A stretch of 24,815 nucleotides of DNA from Acetobacteraceae bacterium (GTDB lineage: Bacteria; Pseudomonadota; Alphaproteobacteria; Acetobacterales; Acetobacteraceae), in assembly GCA_003164305.1 (NCBI GenBank), contig PLSZ01000101.1:1-24815 (forward strand), read 5' to 3'. Numbering within the stretch: position 1 is the first letter of the stretch; every line of letters begins with the position of its first letter. Below are positions 8,523-15,808 of the stretch, one piece after another. The position numbers and the translations under genes are program-made. The notes below the pieces were generated by a model, which was not told where the DNA came from, searched no databases, and worked only from the letters and a program-made list of their open reading frames with translations.

Positions 8523-8803
8523 AATCGTTCGGGCAGATCATATTCTGGCCCGGAGAAATCCGGCGGATCGCGCTGGGGTTCAGAATCGCGAGACGGGATA
8601 TCGAGATCGACACCATGCTCGGCGCCGAACAGTCTTCGAGCCAACGCGGCGAGGTTTTCTCTCGGTGGGGCCTGCTGGCGGGCCACTGCCGTTCGCAGCA
8701 ACTCACGCGCCTCTTCCTCAAGAGATCGTCGATGAGCCGCCGCGCTGGCCTTTAAGCGCATGTGAAGCGCCTCATCGACGTTTCTGATCAAGACGCTTGG
8801 CAC
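8519..8803 (-). CDS. vapB: Ribbon-helix-helix antitoxin (VapB/FitA-like)
   Basis: The product is 94 residues. The N-terminal half (SVLIRNVDEALHMRLKA, then HRRSLEEEARELL) is the Arc-type ribbon-helix-helix of FitA/VapB antitoxins, which bind DNA as dimers. The C-terminal tail is Pro/Asp-rich and likely wraps the toxin active site. The start is GTG at 8803 with a good GGAG six bases upstream; this gives the normal FitA N-terminus, while the internal Met at residue 15 would delete the DNA-binding strand. It is coupled to the toxin by a 4-bp overlap. Autoregulation is expected for the family, and an inverted repeat lies just before its ribosome site. Confidence 0.9.
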   Translation of the reverse strand: MPSVLIRNVDEALHMRLKASAAAHRRSLEEEARELLRTAVARQQAPPRENLAALARRLFGAEHGVDLDIPSRDSEPQRDPPDFSGPEYDLPERL

Positions 8804-8813
8804 TCAGGTCTCC

Positions 8814-8836
8814 AGCGGTTTCGGATAGCATCCGCT
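8814..8836. promoter_or_regulatory. Candidate autoregulatory operator of vapBC
   Basis: Nested inverted repeats lie directly upstream of the vapB Shine-Dalgarno. The outer arms are AGCGG (8814-8818) and CCGCT (8832-8836). The inner arms are CGGAT (8822-8826) and ATCCG (8830-8834) around AGC. RHH antitoxins of the FitA type bind such repeats at their own promoters. Position and symmetry support this; binding is inference. Confidence 0.45.
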
Positions 8837-9072
8837 AGAGCAAGTTTCTGTCTCGCGCAATCGCCAAAACTGGTCCGTACCGCCAATACATCTCCGGAAT
8901 ACCGATGTACGCCGCTCCCGGCCCTGCCATTTCTTGATCCGGGCGGGGAGTGGTCAACAATCCAAAGGCAATCCGTGGTTGCCTCTCGGATAAGGCCCTT
9001 GTAACCCAAACAGCAAGGCAAATCCGCTAGGATCGCCATGCTTTGGACACGCAATTATGAGCGGATGGTCGC

Positions 9073-10608
9073 ATGGTTTCGCCCAAACTCGTCTCTGTTG
9101 GGCTTCTGCTTCTCGTTTCGGTACGGGCGAGCGCCTCCACGCCGGACGCGCACAAGGCCGCGCCGGCCCGGGAGATAACGGATATCGATTTGCTGAACCG
9201 CGTCACCTGGGGCGCCAACGAGTCCTCGCTGACGAAGTTACGGGCGATGGGGGCCAGGAAGTGGCTCGATTGGCAACTGCACCCGACCGCGGCGGACCGC
9301 TTGCCGCCGGCGGTGCAGGCGCAAATCGACGCGATGACGATTTCGAAGCAGCCGATGGTCGCTCTGGTGGCGGACATGGCGGCGCGCAACAAGGTGGCGA
9401 ACCAGATCACGGACGTCGATGCGAAGAAAGCGGCGCAGCAGGCCAATCAACAGGCGATGAACGACCTGGCGCGACAGGGCGCGGCGCGGGAGATTCTGCG
9501 CGATCTTTATTCGCCGGCCCAGTTGCGGGAGCAGATGACGTGGTTCTGGTTCAATCACTTCAACGTGCATCAGTACAAGGCGGACATTCGGACGATGGTC
9601 GCGGATTACGAGGACCGCGCCATTCGGCCGAACGCACTCGGCCGGTTTCGCGATTTGCTGGGGGCGACAGTGCGTGACCCGGCGATGCTCCGTTATCTGG
9701 ATAACGCGGCGAACGCGGCTGGTCACATCAACGAGAACTACGCGCGGGAGATCATGGAGCTGCACACGATGGGCGTGGGCTCCAACTATACCCAGCAGGA
9801 TGTGCAGGAACTGGCGCGGTGCCTGACCGGGCTTGGGATCGATCCTAATCCGGACAACCCGAAATTGACGCTCGCGATGCAGGCGCAACTGGTACGCGAC
9901 GGGCTGTTCGAGTTCAATCCGGCCCGTCACGACCACGGCGACAAAGTCTTCCTCGGTCACACGATCAAAGGCGCGGGGATGCCCGAGATCAATGAAGTCC
10001 TGGATATCCTGGCGCGCGAGCCGGCGACCGCGCGGCATGTCTCGCGGGAGATCGCGACGTTCTTCGTGTCGGACAATCCGCCGCCGGCGCTGGTGGATCG
10101 GATGACGCAGACCTTTCAGCGGACCGATGGGGACATCGCGGCGGTGCTCTCGACGCTGTTCCGCTCACCGGAATTCGCCGCCTCGACGGGCGAGAAGTTC
10201 AAGGACCCGGTGCATTACGTGCTGTCGGCCGTGCGCCTCGCTTACGACGACAAGCCGATCCTCAATACCGCGCCGATCCAGGGCTGGCTGAACCGCATGG
10301 CCGAGGGCATCTATAACCACGATACGCCCGACGGGTACTCGATGAATTCGACGGCCTGGAACGGCCCAGGACAGTTGGCGGTCAGGTTTGAGATCGCTCG
10401 GCAGATTGGGTCTGGGTCGGCGGGGCTGTTCAAGCCGGCCGAACCGAACGCCGTCGATCATCCGGCGTTCCCGCGGTTAATGAACGCGCTGTATTTCTCG
10501 GGTCTGCGCCGGAATTTGGGCCCGGCGACGGCCGCGGCGCTGGACCAGGCGGTCTCGCCGCAGGACTGGAACATCCTGTTCCTGTGCAGTCCTGAATTCA
10601 TGTACTGA
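9073..10608 (+). CDS. Exported DUF1800-domain protein
   Basis: The product is 511 residues. Residues 1-22 form a Sec-type signal peptide with hydrophobic VGLLLLVSV and probable cleavage after an Ala-rich SVRASAS. The DUF1800 core shows family motifs: LLNRVTWGANE (40-50), FWFNHFNV (158-165), NENYAREIMELHTMGV (220-235) and FNPARHDHGDKVFLG further on. The biochemical activity of the family is not established. It is almost always paired with a DUF1501 gene, as here, 14 bp downstream on the same strand. The two are probably translated from one mRNA and exported. The 269-bp gap upstream (8804-9072) holds no convincing gene and probably carries the promoters of this pair and of vapBC. Confidence 0.92.
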   Translation: MVSPKLVSVGLLLLVSVRASASTPDAHKAAPAREITDIDLLNRVTWGANESSLTKLRAMGARKWLDWQLHPTAADRLPPAVQAQIDAMTISKQPMVALVADMAARNKVANQITDVDAKKAAQQANQQAMNDLARQGAAREILRDLYSPAQLREQMTWFWFNHFNVHQYKADIRTMVADYEDRAIRPNALGRFRDLLGATVRDPAMLRYLDNAANAAGHINENYAREIMELHTMGVGSNYTQQDVQELARCLTGLGIDPNPDNPKLTLAMQAQLVRDGLFEFNPARHDHGDKVFLGHTIKGAGMPEINEVLDILAREPATARHVSREIATFFVSDNPPPALVDRMTQTFQRTDGDIAAVLSTLFRSPEFAASTGEKFKDPVHYVLSAVRLAYDDKPILNTAPIQGWLNRMAEGIYNHDTPDGYSMNSTAWNGPGQLAVRFEIARQIGSGSAGLFKPAEPNAVDHPAFPRLMNALYFSGLRRNLGPATAAALDQAVSPQDWNILFLCSPEFMY

Positions 10609-10622
10609 ACGGAGGCACAACG

Positions 10623-11804
10623 ATGCGTCGTCGCGACCTGCTGAGCGCCGCCGCCGCGATCACCGTATCGGGGCGCGTGTGGGCTGCCCCACAGGCTGAT
10701 ACTCGGTTGCTGGTGGTGTTTCTGCGCGGGGCTTATGACGCGGCCAATGTCGTGATCCCGGTGTCGAGCGATTTCTATTATCAGTCGCGGCCGACTCTGG
10801 CGGTGCCGAGACCGGCAGCGGAGGCGGCGAACACAGCGTTGGCATTGGACAGCGATTGGGCGCTGCATCCTTCGTTGAAAGATACGATCTATCCGTTGTG
10901 GCAGCGGAAGCAGATCGTGTTCGTGCCGTTCGCCGGCACCGACGACGTGACCCGTAGCCATTTCGAAACGCAGGACACGATCGAACTTGGGCAAGGCATC
11001 CAAGGCTCACGCGATTACCGCTCGGGCTTTATGGGGCGGCTGGCGAGCGTGCTGAGCAAACCCACGCCGATTGCCTTCACCGCTCAGTTGCCGCTGACGT
11101 TCCAGGGCGGCGCGACGATCCCGAATGTCGCGATCAACGCGGTGGGCAAGCCGGGGGTGGACGATCGGCAGGCGAAGCTGATTCAGAGCATGTACAAAGG
11201 CCATCGGCTGGCCGCGTCGGTCGCCGAGGGGTTCGAGGTCCGCGACGACGTGTATCGTTCCATCTCCGAAGAGATGGTCGCCGCCAGCCGGGGCGCGGTC
11301 TCGCCTAAGGGGTATGAATTGTCCGCGCGGCGGATCGGGCGGCTGATGCGAGAGCAGTTCAACCTGGGATTTGTCGATGTCGGAGGCTGGGACACGCATG
11401 TGAACCAGGGCGGCGCGACGGGATATCTGGCGGATCGGCTGGCCGAACTCGGGCGCGGGGTTGCCGGATTCGTCGATGAGATCGGCCCGGACGCCTGGCA
11501 CGACACGGTCGTGGTGGTGATCTCGGAATTTGGCCGGACCTTCCGCGAGAACGGCAACCGCGGCACCGATCACGGGCATGGCAGCGTTTATTGGGTGCTC
11601 GGTGGCGGGGTCAAAGGCGGCCGCGTCGTCGGCGAACAGGTTCGGGTGGAGCAGGCGAATTTGTTTCAAAATCGGGACTATCCGGTGCTGACCGATTATC
11701 GTGTGCTGTTGGGCGGGTTGTTGCAGCGGTTATACGGGTTGGACGCGGCGCAATTGGAAAAGGTGTTTCCGAAGACGCAGGCGAAGGATCTGGCGATCAT
11801 TTGA
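10623..11804 (+). CDS. Tat-exported DUF1501-domain protein (alkaline-phosphatase-superfamily-like)
   Basis: The product is 393 residues. It starts MRRRDLLSAAAAITVSG, a twin-arginine-type signal, with likely cleavage near VWA-AP. DUF1501 hallmarks follow: VVFLRGAYDAANVVIP, the metal-site-like VGGWDTHVNQG (about residue 252) and EFGRTFRENGNRGTDHGHGS, ending in a GGGVKGGRVVG block. DUF1501 is structurally related to alkaline phosphatase/sulfatase folds; a hydrolase on an extracellular substrate is possible but unproven. Tat export would imply folding, perhaps with metal, before transport, while its partner uses Sec. The start follows a GGAGG-like site (ACGGAGGCACAACG). A gluconolactonase fragment on the opposite strand begins 12 bp past the stop. 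Confidence 0.92.
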   Translation: MRRRDLLSAAAAITVSGRVWAAPQADTRLLVVFLRGAYDAANVVIPVSSDFYYQSRPTLAVPRPAAEAANTALALDSDWALHPSLKDTIYPLWQRKQIVFVPFAGTDDVTRSHFETQDTIELGQGIQGSRDYRSGFMGRLASVLSKPTPIAFTAQLPLTFQGGATIPNVAINAVGKPGVDDRQAKLIQSMYKGHRLAASVAEGFEVRDDVYRSISEEMVAASRGAVSPKGYELSARRIGRLMREQFNLGFVDVGGWDTHVNQGGATGYLADRLAELGRGVAGFVDEIGPDAWHDTVVVVISEFGRTFRENGNRGTDHGHGSVYWVLGGGVKGGRVVGEQVRVEQANLFQNRDYPVLTDYRVLLGGLLQRLYGLDAAQLEKVFPKTQAKDLAII

Positions 11805-11815
11805 ACGCTGGCTCG

Positions 11816-12085
11816 CGGTCTCTGAACGCCGCGTTGGTTCGTATAAATCGCAAACAACGTGTGCGACGCGCAAATGAACAGCCGCGATCTGTTGCGCCCG
11901 CCAAACGTCAGATCAGACACCGTGAATGGCACCGTGATCCGCCCGAGCTCCATGCGCTCGGGGGAAACGCAGTGCACGCCGTCGGCGGCGCTGGTCCAGA
12001 CATTGCCGTCCTCGTCGAGGCGAAATCCGTCGACGCAACGTGGAGACACCATACGCGCGGAATCGGTGATCGATGATCGATGATC
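11816..12085 (-). pseudogene. Remnant of an SMP-30/gluconolactonase gene (C-terminal part only)
   Basis: Reading leftwards from 12085, the frame gives DSARMVSPRCVDGFRLDEDG, then NVWTSAADGVHCVSP, LGRITVPFTVSDLTFGG, RSRLFICASHTLFAIYTN and QRGVQRP. This matches the last 80-90 residues of SMP-30/gluconolactonase/LRE proteins (DGFR-D--GNVW-SA-DGVH--P-G, FGG---LFI-A---LYAIY-N-RG-QRP). About 200 N-terminal residues are absent. An in-frame TGA at 12086-12088 precedes the fragment, and the intact cupin gene lies beyond it. After the usual C-terminal RP the next codon is CGA, one transition from TGA, and the frame runs on into antisense of the DUF1501 gene. It is therefore broken at both ends and should be inactive. 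A GATCGAT-type direct repeat at 12069-12084 may mark the deletion junction. Confidence 0.75.
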
Positions 12086-12099
12086 TCAAACCCGTCCAT

Positions 12100-12549
12100 T
12101 TAACGGATATGACAGGGCTTGTGGATTGGCGGGATATGCAGCCGCACGGTCATCAGCGCCGCGGGCTGATCGCCGATGGTACCGGAACGATGGCCTTTGC
12201 GGCCGCCAACCTCGGCGCAGCCCTGGTCCTCGCCAAGGGAAAATTCGCCGGGACCTTGCTCGACGCGGGTGCCGTCCATCGATTCGATCCACCAGCGGCC
12301 GGACAGCACGACGATCCATTGCGGCGCCGGATTTTCGTGCCACTCGCCGATCCAGCCGACGGGCTGCACGGTAAACACCACGGTCGCCTCCGACCGATCC
12401 TGCTCGTCGTTCCACTGCGGCGCCGCTGGGCCGATGCCTTTCAACTCGAACTCGGTCAGCGCGCATTGCGTCTGGTGGCTGACCCCATCGGCGTCAGTCC
12501 AAAGATGCCAGTAGGGAACGTTGGGTGGTGGACCGGGTTGCTCAGCCAT
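12100..12549 (-). CDS. Cupin-domain protein
   Basis: The 149-residue product holds one small beta-barrel domain. The first cupin motif is seen around GWIGEWHENPAPQWIVVLSG with WWIESMDGT following; the second around LGEDQGCAEVGGRKGHRSGT. Histidines in EWHENP and GHRSGT and a Glu between them are reasonable metal ligands. Such small cupins may be dioxygenases, isomerases or binding proteins; nothing here decides. The ATG at 12549 has a clear AAGGAAA ribosome site. It diverges from doxX across 126 bp containing a 14-bp perfect palindrome. The decayed gluconolactonase fragment downstream on the same strand suggests both were once part of a sugar-acid or aromatic catabolic operon. Confidence 0.85.
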   Translation of the reverse strand: MAEQPGPPPNVPYWHLWTDADGVSHQTQCALTEFELKGIGPAAPQWNDEQDRSEATVVFTVQPVGWIGEWHENPAPQWIVVLSGRWWIESMDGTRVEQGPGEFSLGEDQGCAEVGGRKGHRSGTIGDQPAALMTVRLHIPPIHKPCHIR

Positions 12550-12611
12550 GGCTTGTTTCCTTTCGCCCGACGTCGGCGGCTCCGCTCATCATGCCGCCGT
12601 CTCCTTTCGCC

Positions 12612-12625
12612 GCCGGTCGACCGGC
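12612..12625. promoter_or_regulatory. 14-bp perfect palindrome between divergent cupin and DoxX genes
   Basis: GCCGGTCGACCGGC reads identically on both strands. It lies midway in the divergent gap, about 63 bp before the cupin start and 51 bp before doxX, where a shared regulator could act. No candidate regulator is adjacent, and such palindromes are not rare in GC-rich DNA, so this is only a candidate. Confidence 0.3.
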
Positions 12626-12675
12626 CTTCGGTGGCCCTCGACCGATCGAACGATGTTCACGAGGATCCGAGACCG

Positions 12676-13152
12676 ATGACCTTTATCAACGATTACGCAC
12701 CGCTTTTGTTGCGCATCAGCCTGGTGGTGCTGTTTCCGTTCAGCGGGCTGGATAAGATCTTCAATTGGAATTCGGCGATGAAGCAGGCGGACGGATTGCC
12801 ATTCAAACCGGCGATGCTGGTGGCCTCCATCGTGGTCGAGTTCGTGACGCCGGTGTGTATCGTTACCGGATGGCACGACCGGCTCGCGGCCTTCATCCTG
12901 GCGGGGTTCTGCGTCATCACGGCGGTGCTGTTTCACCAGTTCTGGCGCTTCCCCGATTTCTGGCGGTTCAAGGAAGGCGACGGCCTGGCGCATTTCTGGG
13001 ACTTCCTGAAGAATTTCGGGCTGGTTGGCGGTCTCGGCCTGATCATCCTGGCGCCGAGAACACTGCCGGTGTCTGATTTCGCGCTGCATCCGTTGAGTTC
13101 CACTCAGGTCGCCGGGCCTCACGCGGGCGAGCCGGCCGTGCCCTCGCCGTGA
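12676..13152 (+). CDS. DoxX-family integral membrane protein
   Basis: The 158-residue product has about four transmembrane helices: LLLRISLVVLFPFSG, AMLVASIVVEFVTPVCIV, LAAFILAGFCVITAVLF and LVGGLGLIILA. The first helix ends SGLDKIFNW, the DoxX signature region. The segment after helix 3 has the family FHQFWRFPDFWRF. Family members include the thiosulfate:quinone oxidoreductase subunit DoxD and many proteins of unknown role. The frame is open far upstream, but that part is antisense of the cupin gene, so the ATG at 12676 is chosen; a GAGGA site lies ten bases before it. The last 34 bp overlap the 3' end of the convergent VOC gene. Function here is unknown. Confidence 0.87.
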   Translation: MTFINDYAPLLLRISLVVLFPFSGLDKIFNWNSAMKQADGLPFKPAMLVASIVVEFVTPVCIVTGWHDRLAAFILAGFCVITAVLFHQFWRFPDFWRFKEGDGLAHFWDFLKNFGLVGGLGLIILAPRTLPVSDFALHPLSSTQVAGPHAGEPAVPSP

Positions 13153-13964
13153 ACCACCACCATATGTCTGTCGGGATCGCGTAAGACGGTCGGCGAGGCG
13201 CCGGGTGAGCCGGTCAGGGTCACCCAGTCCGTCGCGATGTCGTTTGGACGGAGATCGCTGGTTCGCCCAGGCGGCCGGTAGGCGAGAAGTTCCAGGCCGG
13301 CACCTTCGGCGGTCGCGGGCCGCAGGCCGGTGACCTGGACATTAGCGTCTGCCAACCCGTCCAGCCGGGATTGCGCCGGACCGTGGTTCAATGAGCGCGC
13401 GCTGACTGTGAAACCAAGCGCGCGATAGAACGCGACCGCGCGGGATGTCGAGGCGACCGCGAGCGCGCTGTGATCGACACCGAGGAACGGGCCCAGCGAA
13501 GTGGCTTTTCTCCAGAGGTCACGGCCCTCGCCGGGCGGAAACCAGATCAGCTCCAGGGGATGGCCATCGGGATCGCGGAACTTGAAGGCTCTCACGTCTT
13601 CGTTCTCTGGCGGCAAGGTTTCGGGGCCGTGCTCGCTGATCGGTTGCCAGCCGCCGAGAGCGCTCAAATGCGCGTAAGCCGCGTCCATGTCGCTGACGAC
13701 GATCGCCAGATGCTGAAACCAAAGATCGTTGGAGCGACTGTCGGGCGGATAGCGACGGCCAAGACTGGCGAAGCGCACCAGGGCGATGTCCTGGGAGCCG
13801 AGACGCAGGACGGTCTCCTCGGCGGGGCCGGTGCCGAGGGCCGCCAGAACCGCGTCCTCGACGGGCGCGCGGCGGATCGGACGAAACATCATCGCGGCCT
13901 GGTAAAACGCTTCCGCCCGATCGAGATCGGCGACGACGCGGCTGATCCGCGCGATCGCCGTCAC
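13119..13964 (-). CDS. Two-domain VOC (glyoxalase/bleomycin-resistance/dioxygenase) protein
   Basis: A GTG at 13964 overlaps the GMC stop as GTGA, giving 281 residues. The frame is open upstream to 14483, but that part is antisense-like and lies inside the GMC gene. The first VOC module runs from ISRVVADLDRAEAFYQAA to AFKFRDPDGHPLELIWFPP. The second begins GVDHSALAVASTSRAVAFYR and ends TVLRDPDRHMVVVHGEG. Both carry the DPD-H-E/V metal-site pattern, with His in the first strand of each module only partly conserved (FQHLAIVV, VDHSALAV). VOC proteins are metal enzymes such as extradiol dioxygenases, glyoxalases or epimerases. Coupling to a GMC oxidoreductase suggests sequential steps on one substrate, which is not identifiable. 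Confidence 0.87.
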   Translation of the reverse strand: MTAIARISRVVADLDRAEAFYQAAMMFRPIRRAPVEDAVLAALGTGPAEETVLRLGSQDIALVRFASLGRRYPPDSRSNDLWFQHLAIVVSDMDAAYAHLSALGGWQPISEHGPETLPPENEDVRAFKFRDPDGHPLELIWFPPGEGRDLWRKATSLGPFLGVDHSALAVASTSRAVAFYRALGFTVSARSLNHGPAQSRLDGLADANVQVTGLRPATAEGAGLELLAYRPPGRTSDLRPNDIATDWVTLTGSPGASPTVLRDPDRHMVVVHGEGTAGSPA

Positions 13965-15541
13965 GCGCCGAGCCTCTCCTTGATCCGGTCGGCGACCCGC
14001 AACGCGTTGGCGATGATCGTCAACGTCGGGTTCACCGCGCCGATCGAGGGAAAGAAACTCGCGTCGGTCACGTAGAGATTGTCGAGTTCGTGCGCTTTGC
14101 AGTCCAGGTCGAGCACACTGGTCGCAGGATCGGTGCCGAAACGGCATGTGCCGGCCTGATGCGCCGTGCCGCCGAGCGGGATGTCCTTGCCCAGATACAA
14201 ATCGCGATCGATCAGTTTCGGGAACGCGCCCAGAGGCACCGTCAGGGCCTCGAGCTTCGCGCGCAGCCGGCGCGGGGCTTCCATGTTGTTCTCGCGCAGG
14301 TCCAGCACCACGCGGTCGCCGTCGTAGAAGACGCGGTTCTCGGGGCGCGGCAGGTCCTCGCTTTGCAGCCAAAAATCCATCGAGTGCTCGGCCATTTTTC
14401 GAAACGCGACATCGGGCATCAGGGACATCAGCGCCTGTAACGGTGCCTCGCCGCGGATTTGCGCGCCGTGCGAGGTGGCGCACATCTGGATCAGCCCAAG
14501 CGGAAATTCCCAGTCGTCCGCGTCGAAATAAAAGTCGCTGAGCGCCAGGGTCTTCTGGAACACCGTGGGGTTCGGCTCCTTCAGCAACGCCATCACGATG
14601 GACATGTTGTGCCGCATGTAATTGCGGCCGACCTGATCCGAGCCGTTGGCCAGTCCGTTCGGATGCGCATCGTTAGCCGAGCGCAACAGCAACAGCGCCG
14701 AACTCAGCGCGCCGCAGGCAACGACCACGATGTCGGCGGAGTATTGCTCGGGGTGGCCGTCGCGCCGGACGTGGACGCGGGTGACGGAGCGGCCGGCGGA
14801 GTCCGTCTCCAGCCGCGTGACCAGCGCGTTGGTCAGCAACGTGAAATTCGGATGCGCCGCTTTCGTCGGGTCGACGCAGATCACCTGAGCGTCCGCCTTG
14901 GCGTTGATCGCGCAGGGAAACCCGTCGAACGCGTCGCAGCGGATGCACGGGCTGTAGGTCGTCGCGCTGCCGTCCGGATTCTGGTCCAGCTTGATGCCGA
15001 GCGGCAGATGGAACGGATGCAGGCCCTCTCGGGTCAGGATGTCGCTCAGGCCCTGGACGCGGGGTTCGTGGATGATGGGAGGGTAGGCGTAGGGCGCGCT
15101 GGACCACGGTTCGGTCGGGTCTTCGCCGCGTTGGCCATGCACGTGGAAGAGGGTTTCGGCTTCGGTGTAGTAGGGCTCGAACACGTCGTAGCCGAGCGGC
15201 CAGGCGGGGGAGACGCCGTCTTTATGCCGGAGTTCGCCGAAGTCCTTTTCCCGCGGGCGGAGCAGGGCGGCGCCGTAGACCTTGGAGTTGCCGCCGACGA
15301 AATAGTGCAGCCCAGGATGGAACTGGGAGCCATCGGCGCCATACCAGGTCTCGGAGGTCTGGTAGATGCCATCGACGAAGACGGCCTTGGCGTCCCAGTT
15401 GGCGCGGGACCGTGGGAGGTAGTCGCCACGCTCCAGCATCAGGATCCGCTTGCCGCCGGGGGCGAGCCGGTGCGCCAGGGACGCTCCCCCTGGGCCGCTG
15501 CCGATGACGATGATGTCGAAATGGTCGTGGGTGGCGGACAT
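13961..15541 (-). CDS. GMC-family FAD-dependent oxidoreductase
   Basis: The product is 526 residues, normal for bacterial GMC enzymes. An N-terminal dinucleotide-binding fold reads FDIIVIGSGPGGASLAHRL (8-26) with LMLERGDYLPR after it. GNSKVYGAALLRPREKDF is the flavin attachment region. The C-terminus has GTAHQAGTCRFG with His461 and AVNPTLTIIANALRVADRI with Asn504, the usual catalytic His/Asn pair. The conserved SxFP tract is DASFFPSIGAVNP. Related enzymes oxidise alcohols, sugars or polyols. No Tat or Sec signal is present, so it is probably cytosolic or membrane associated. The VOC gene starts within its stop codon. Substrate is unknown. Confidence 0.93.
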   Translation of the reverse strand: MSATHDHFDIIVIGSGPGGASLAHRLAPGGKRILMLERGDYLPRSRANWDAKAVFVDGIYQTSETWYGADGSQFHPGLHYFVGGNSKVYGAALLRPREKDFGELRHKDGVSPAWPLGYDVFEPYYTEAETLFHVHGQRGEDPTEPWSSAPYAYPPIIHEPRVQGLSDILTREGLHPFHLPLGIKLDQNPDGSATTYSPCIRCDAFDGFPCAINAKADAQVICVDPTKAAHPNFTLLTNALVTRLETDSAGRSVTRVHVRRDGHPEQYSADIVVVACGALSSALLLLRSANDAHPNGLANGSDQVGRNYMRHNMSIVMALLKEPNPTVFQKTLALSDFYFDADDWEFPLGLIQMCATSHGAQIRGEAPLQALMSLMPDVAFRKMAEHSMDFWLQSEDLPRPENRVFYDGDRVVLDLRENNMEAPRRLRAKLEALTVPLGAFPKLIDRDLYLGKDIPLGGTAHQAGTCRFGTDPATSVLDLDCKAHELDNLYVTDASFFPSIGAVNPTLTIIANALRVADRIKERLGA

Positions 15542-15640
15542 TTGGCGGGCGCGGCGTTCCGGGGACTATCCGGATAATCTGGGTTGGCCCGGATCGTTCC
15601 GCGCGGCTGAGGCGACGACTTCCGCGCGTTGGCGGGCCGG

Positions 15641-15754
15641 AGCCGACTTCATCACCGCCCCTTTCCACATCATCACCGGCCTCTCCACGTCATCACCGGC
15701 CGCTCCACGTCATCACCGGCCGCTCCACGTCATCACCGGGCTTGACCCGGTGAT
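15641..15754. repeat. 20-bp-period half-site array ending in a complete palindrome (REP-like locus 1)
   Basis: Five successive 20-bp units start at 15641, 15661, 15681, 15701 and 15721. The last four share TCCAC-TCATCACCGG and the third and fourth are identical. The first copy is degenerate. The last unit runs into a full inverted repeat with 9-bp arms ATCACCGGG (15732-15740) and CCCGGTGAT (15746-15754) around CTTGA. The array fills much of the 267-bp gap between the GMC and DsbA-like genes. The full element is of the REP type common in alphaproteobacterial genomes (translating as GLDP-like peptides). There are no unique spacers, so it is not a CRISPR. Confidence 0.85.
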
Positions 15755-15808
15755 CCGTCGCCGCACGCTCGTGGACCGCCACGCAAGTCCGCGGCCGCCC
15801 CACCGCGG

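Noticed and set aside
8788..9054. Minus-strand frame of 88 codons between vapBC and DUF1800
   Set aside because: Overlaps the antitoxin start region and the likely operator, and shows no motif.
12073..12675. Upstream extension of the DoxX frame
   Set aside because: It is antisense of the cupin gene; the transmembrane family region begins at the ATG at 12676.
13965..14483. Upstream extension of the VOC reading frame
   Set aside because: It lies inside the GMC gene in another frame and has no VOC similarity; the coupled GTG at 13964 gives the right N-terminus.
14459..15577. Plus-strand open frame of 372 codons
   Set aside because: Antisense to the GMC oxidoreductase, with no recognisable motif.
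15641..15754. CRISPR array
   Set aside because: Units are direct 20-bp tandem copies without unique spacers and there are no cas genes.
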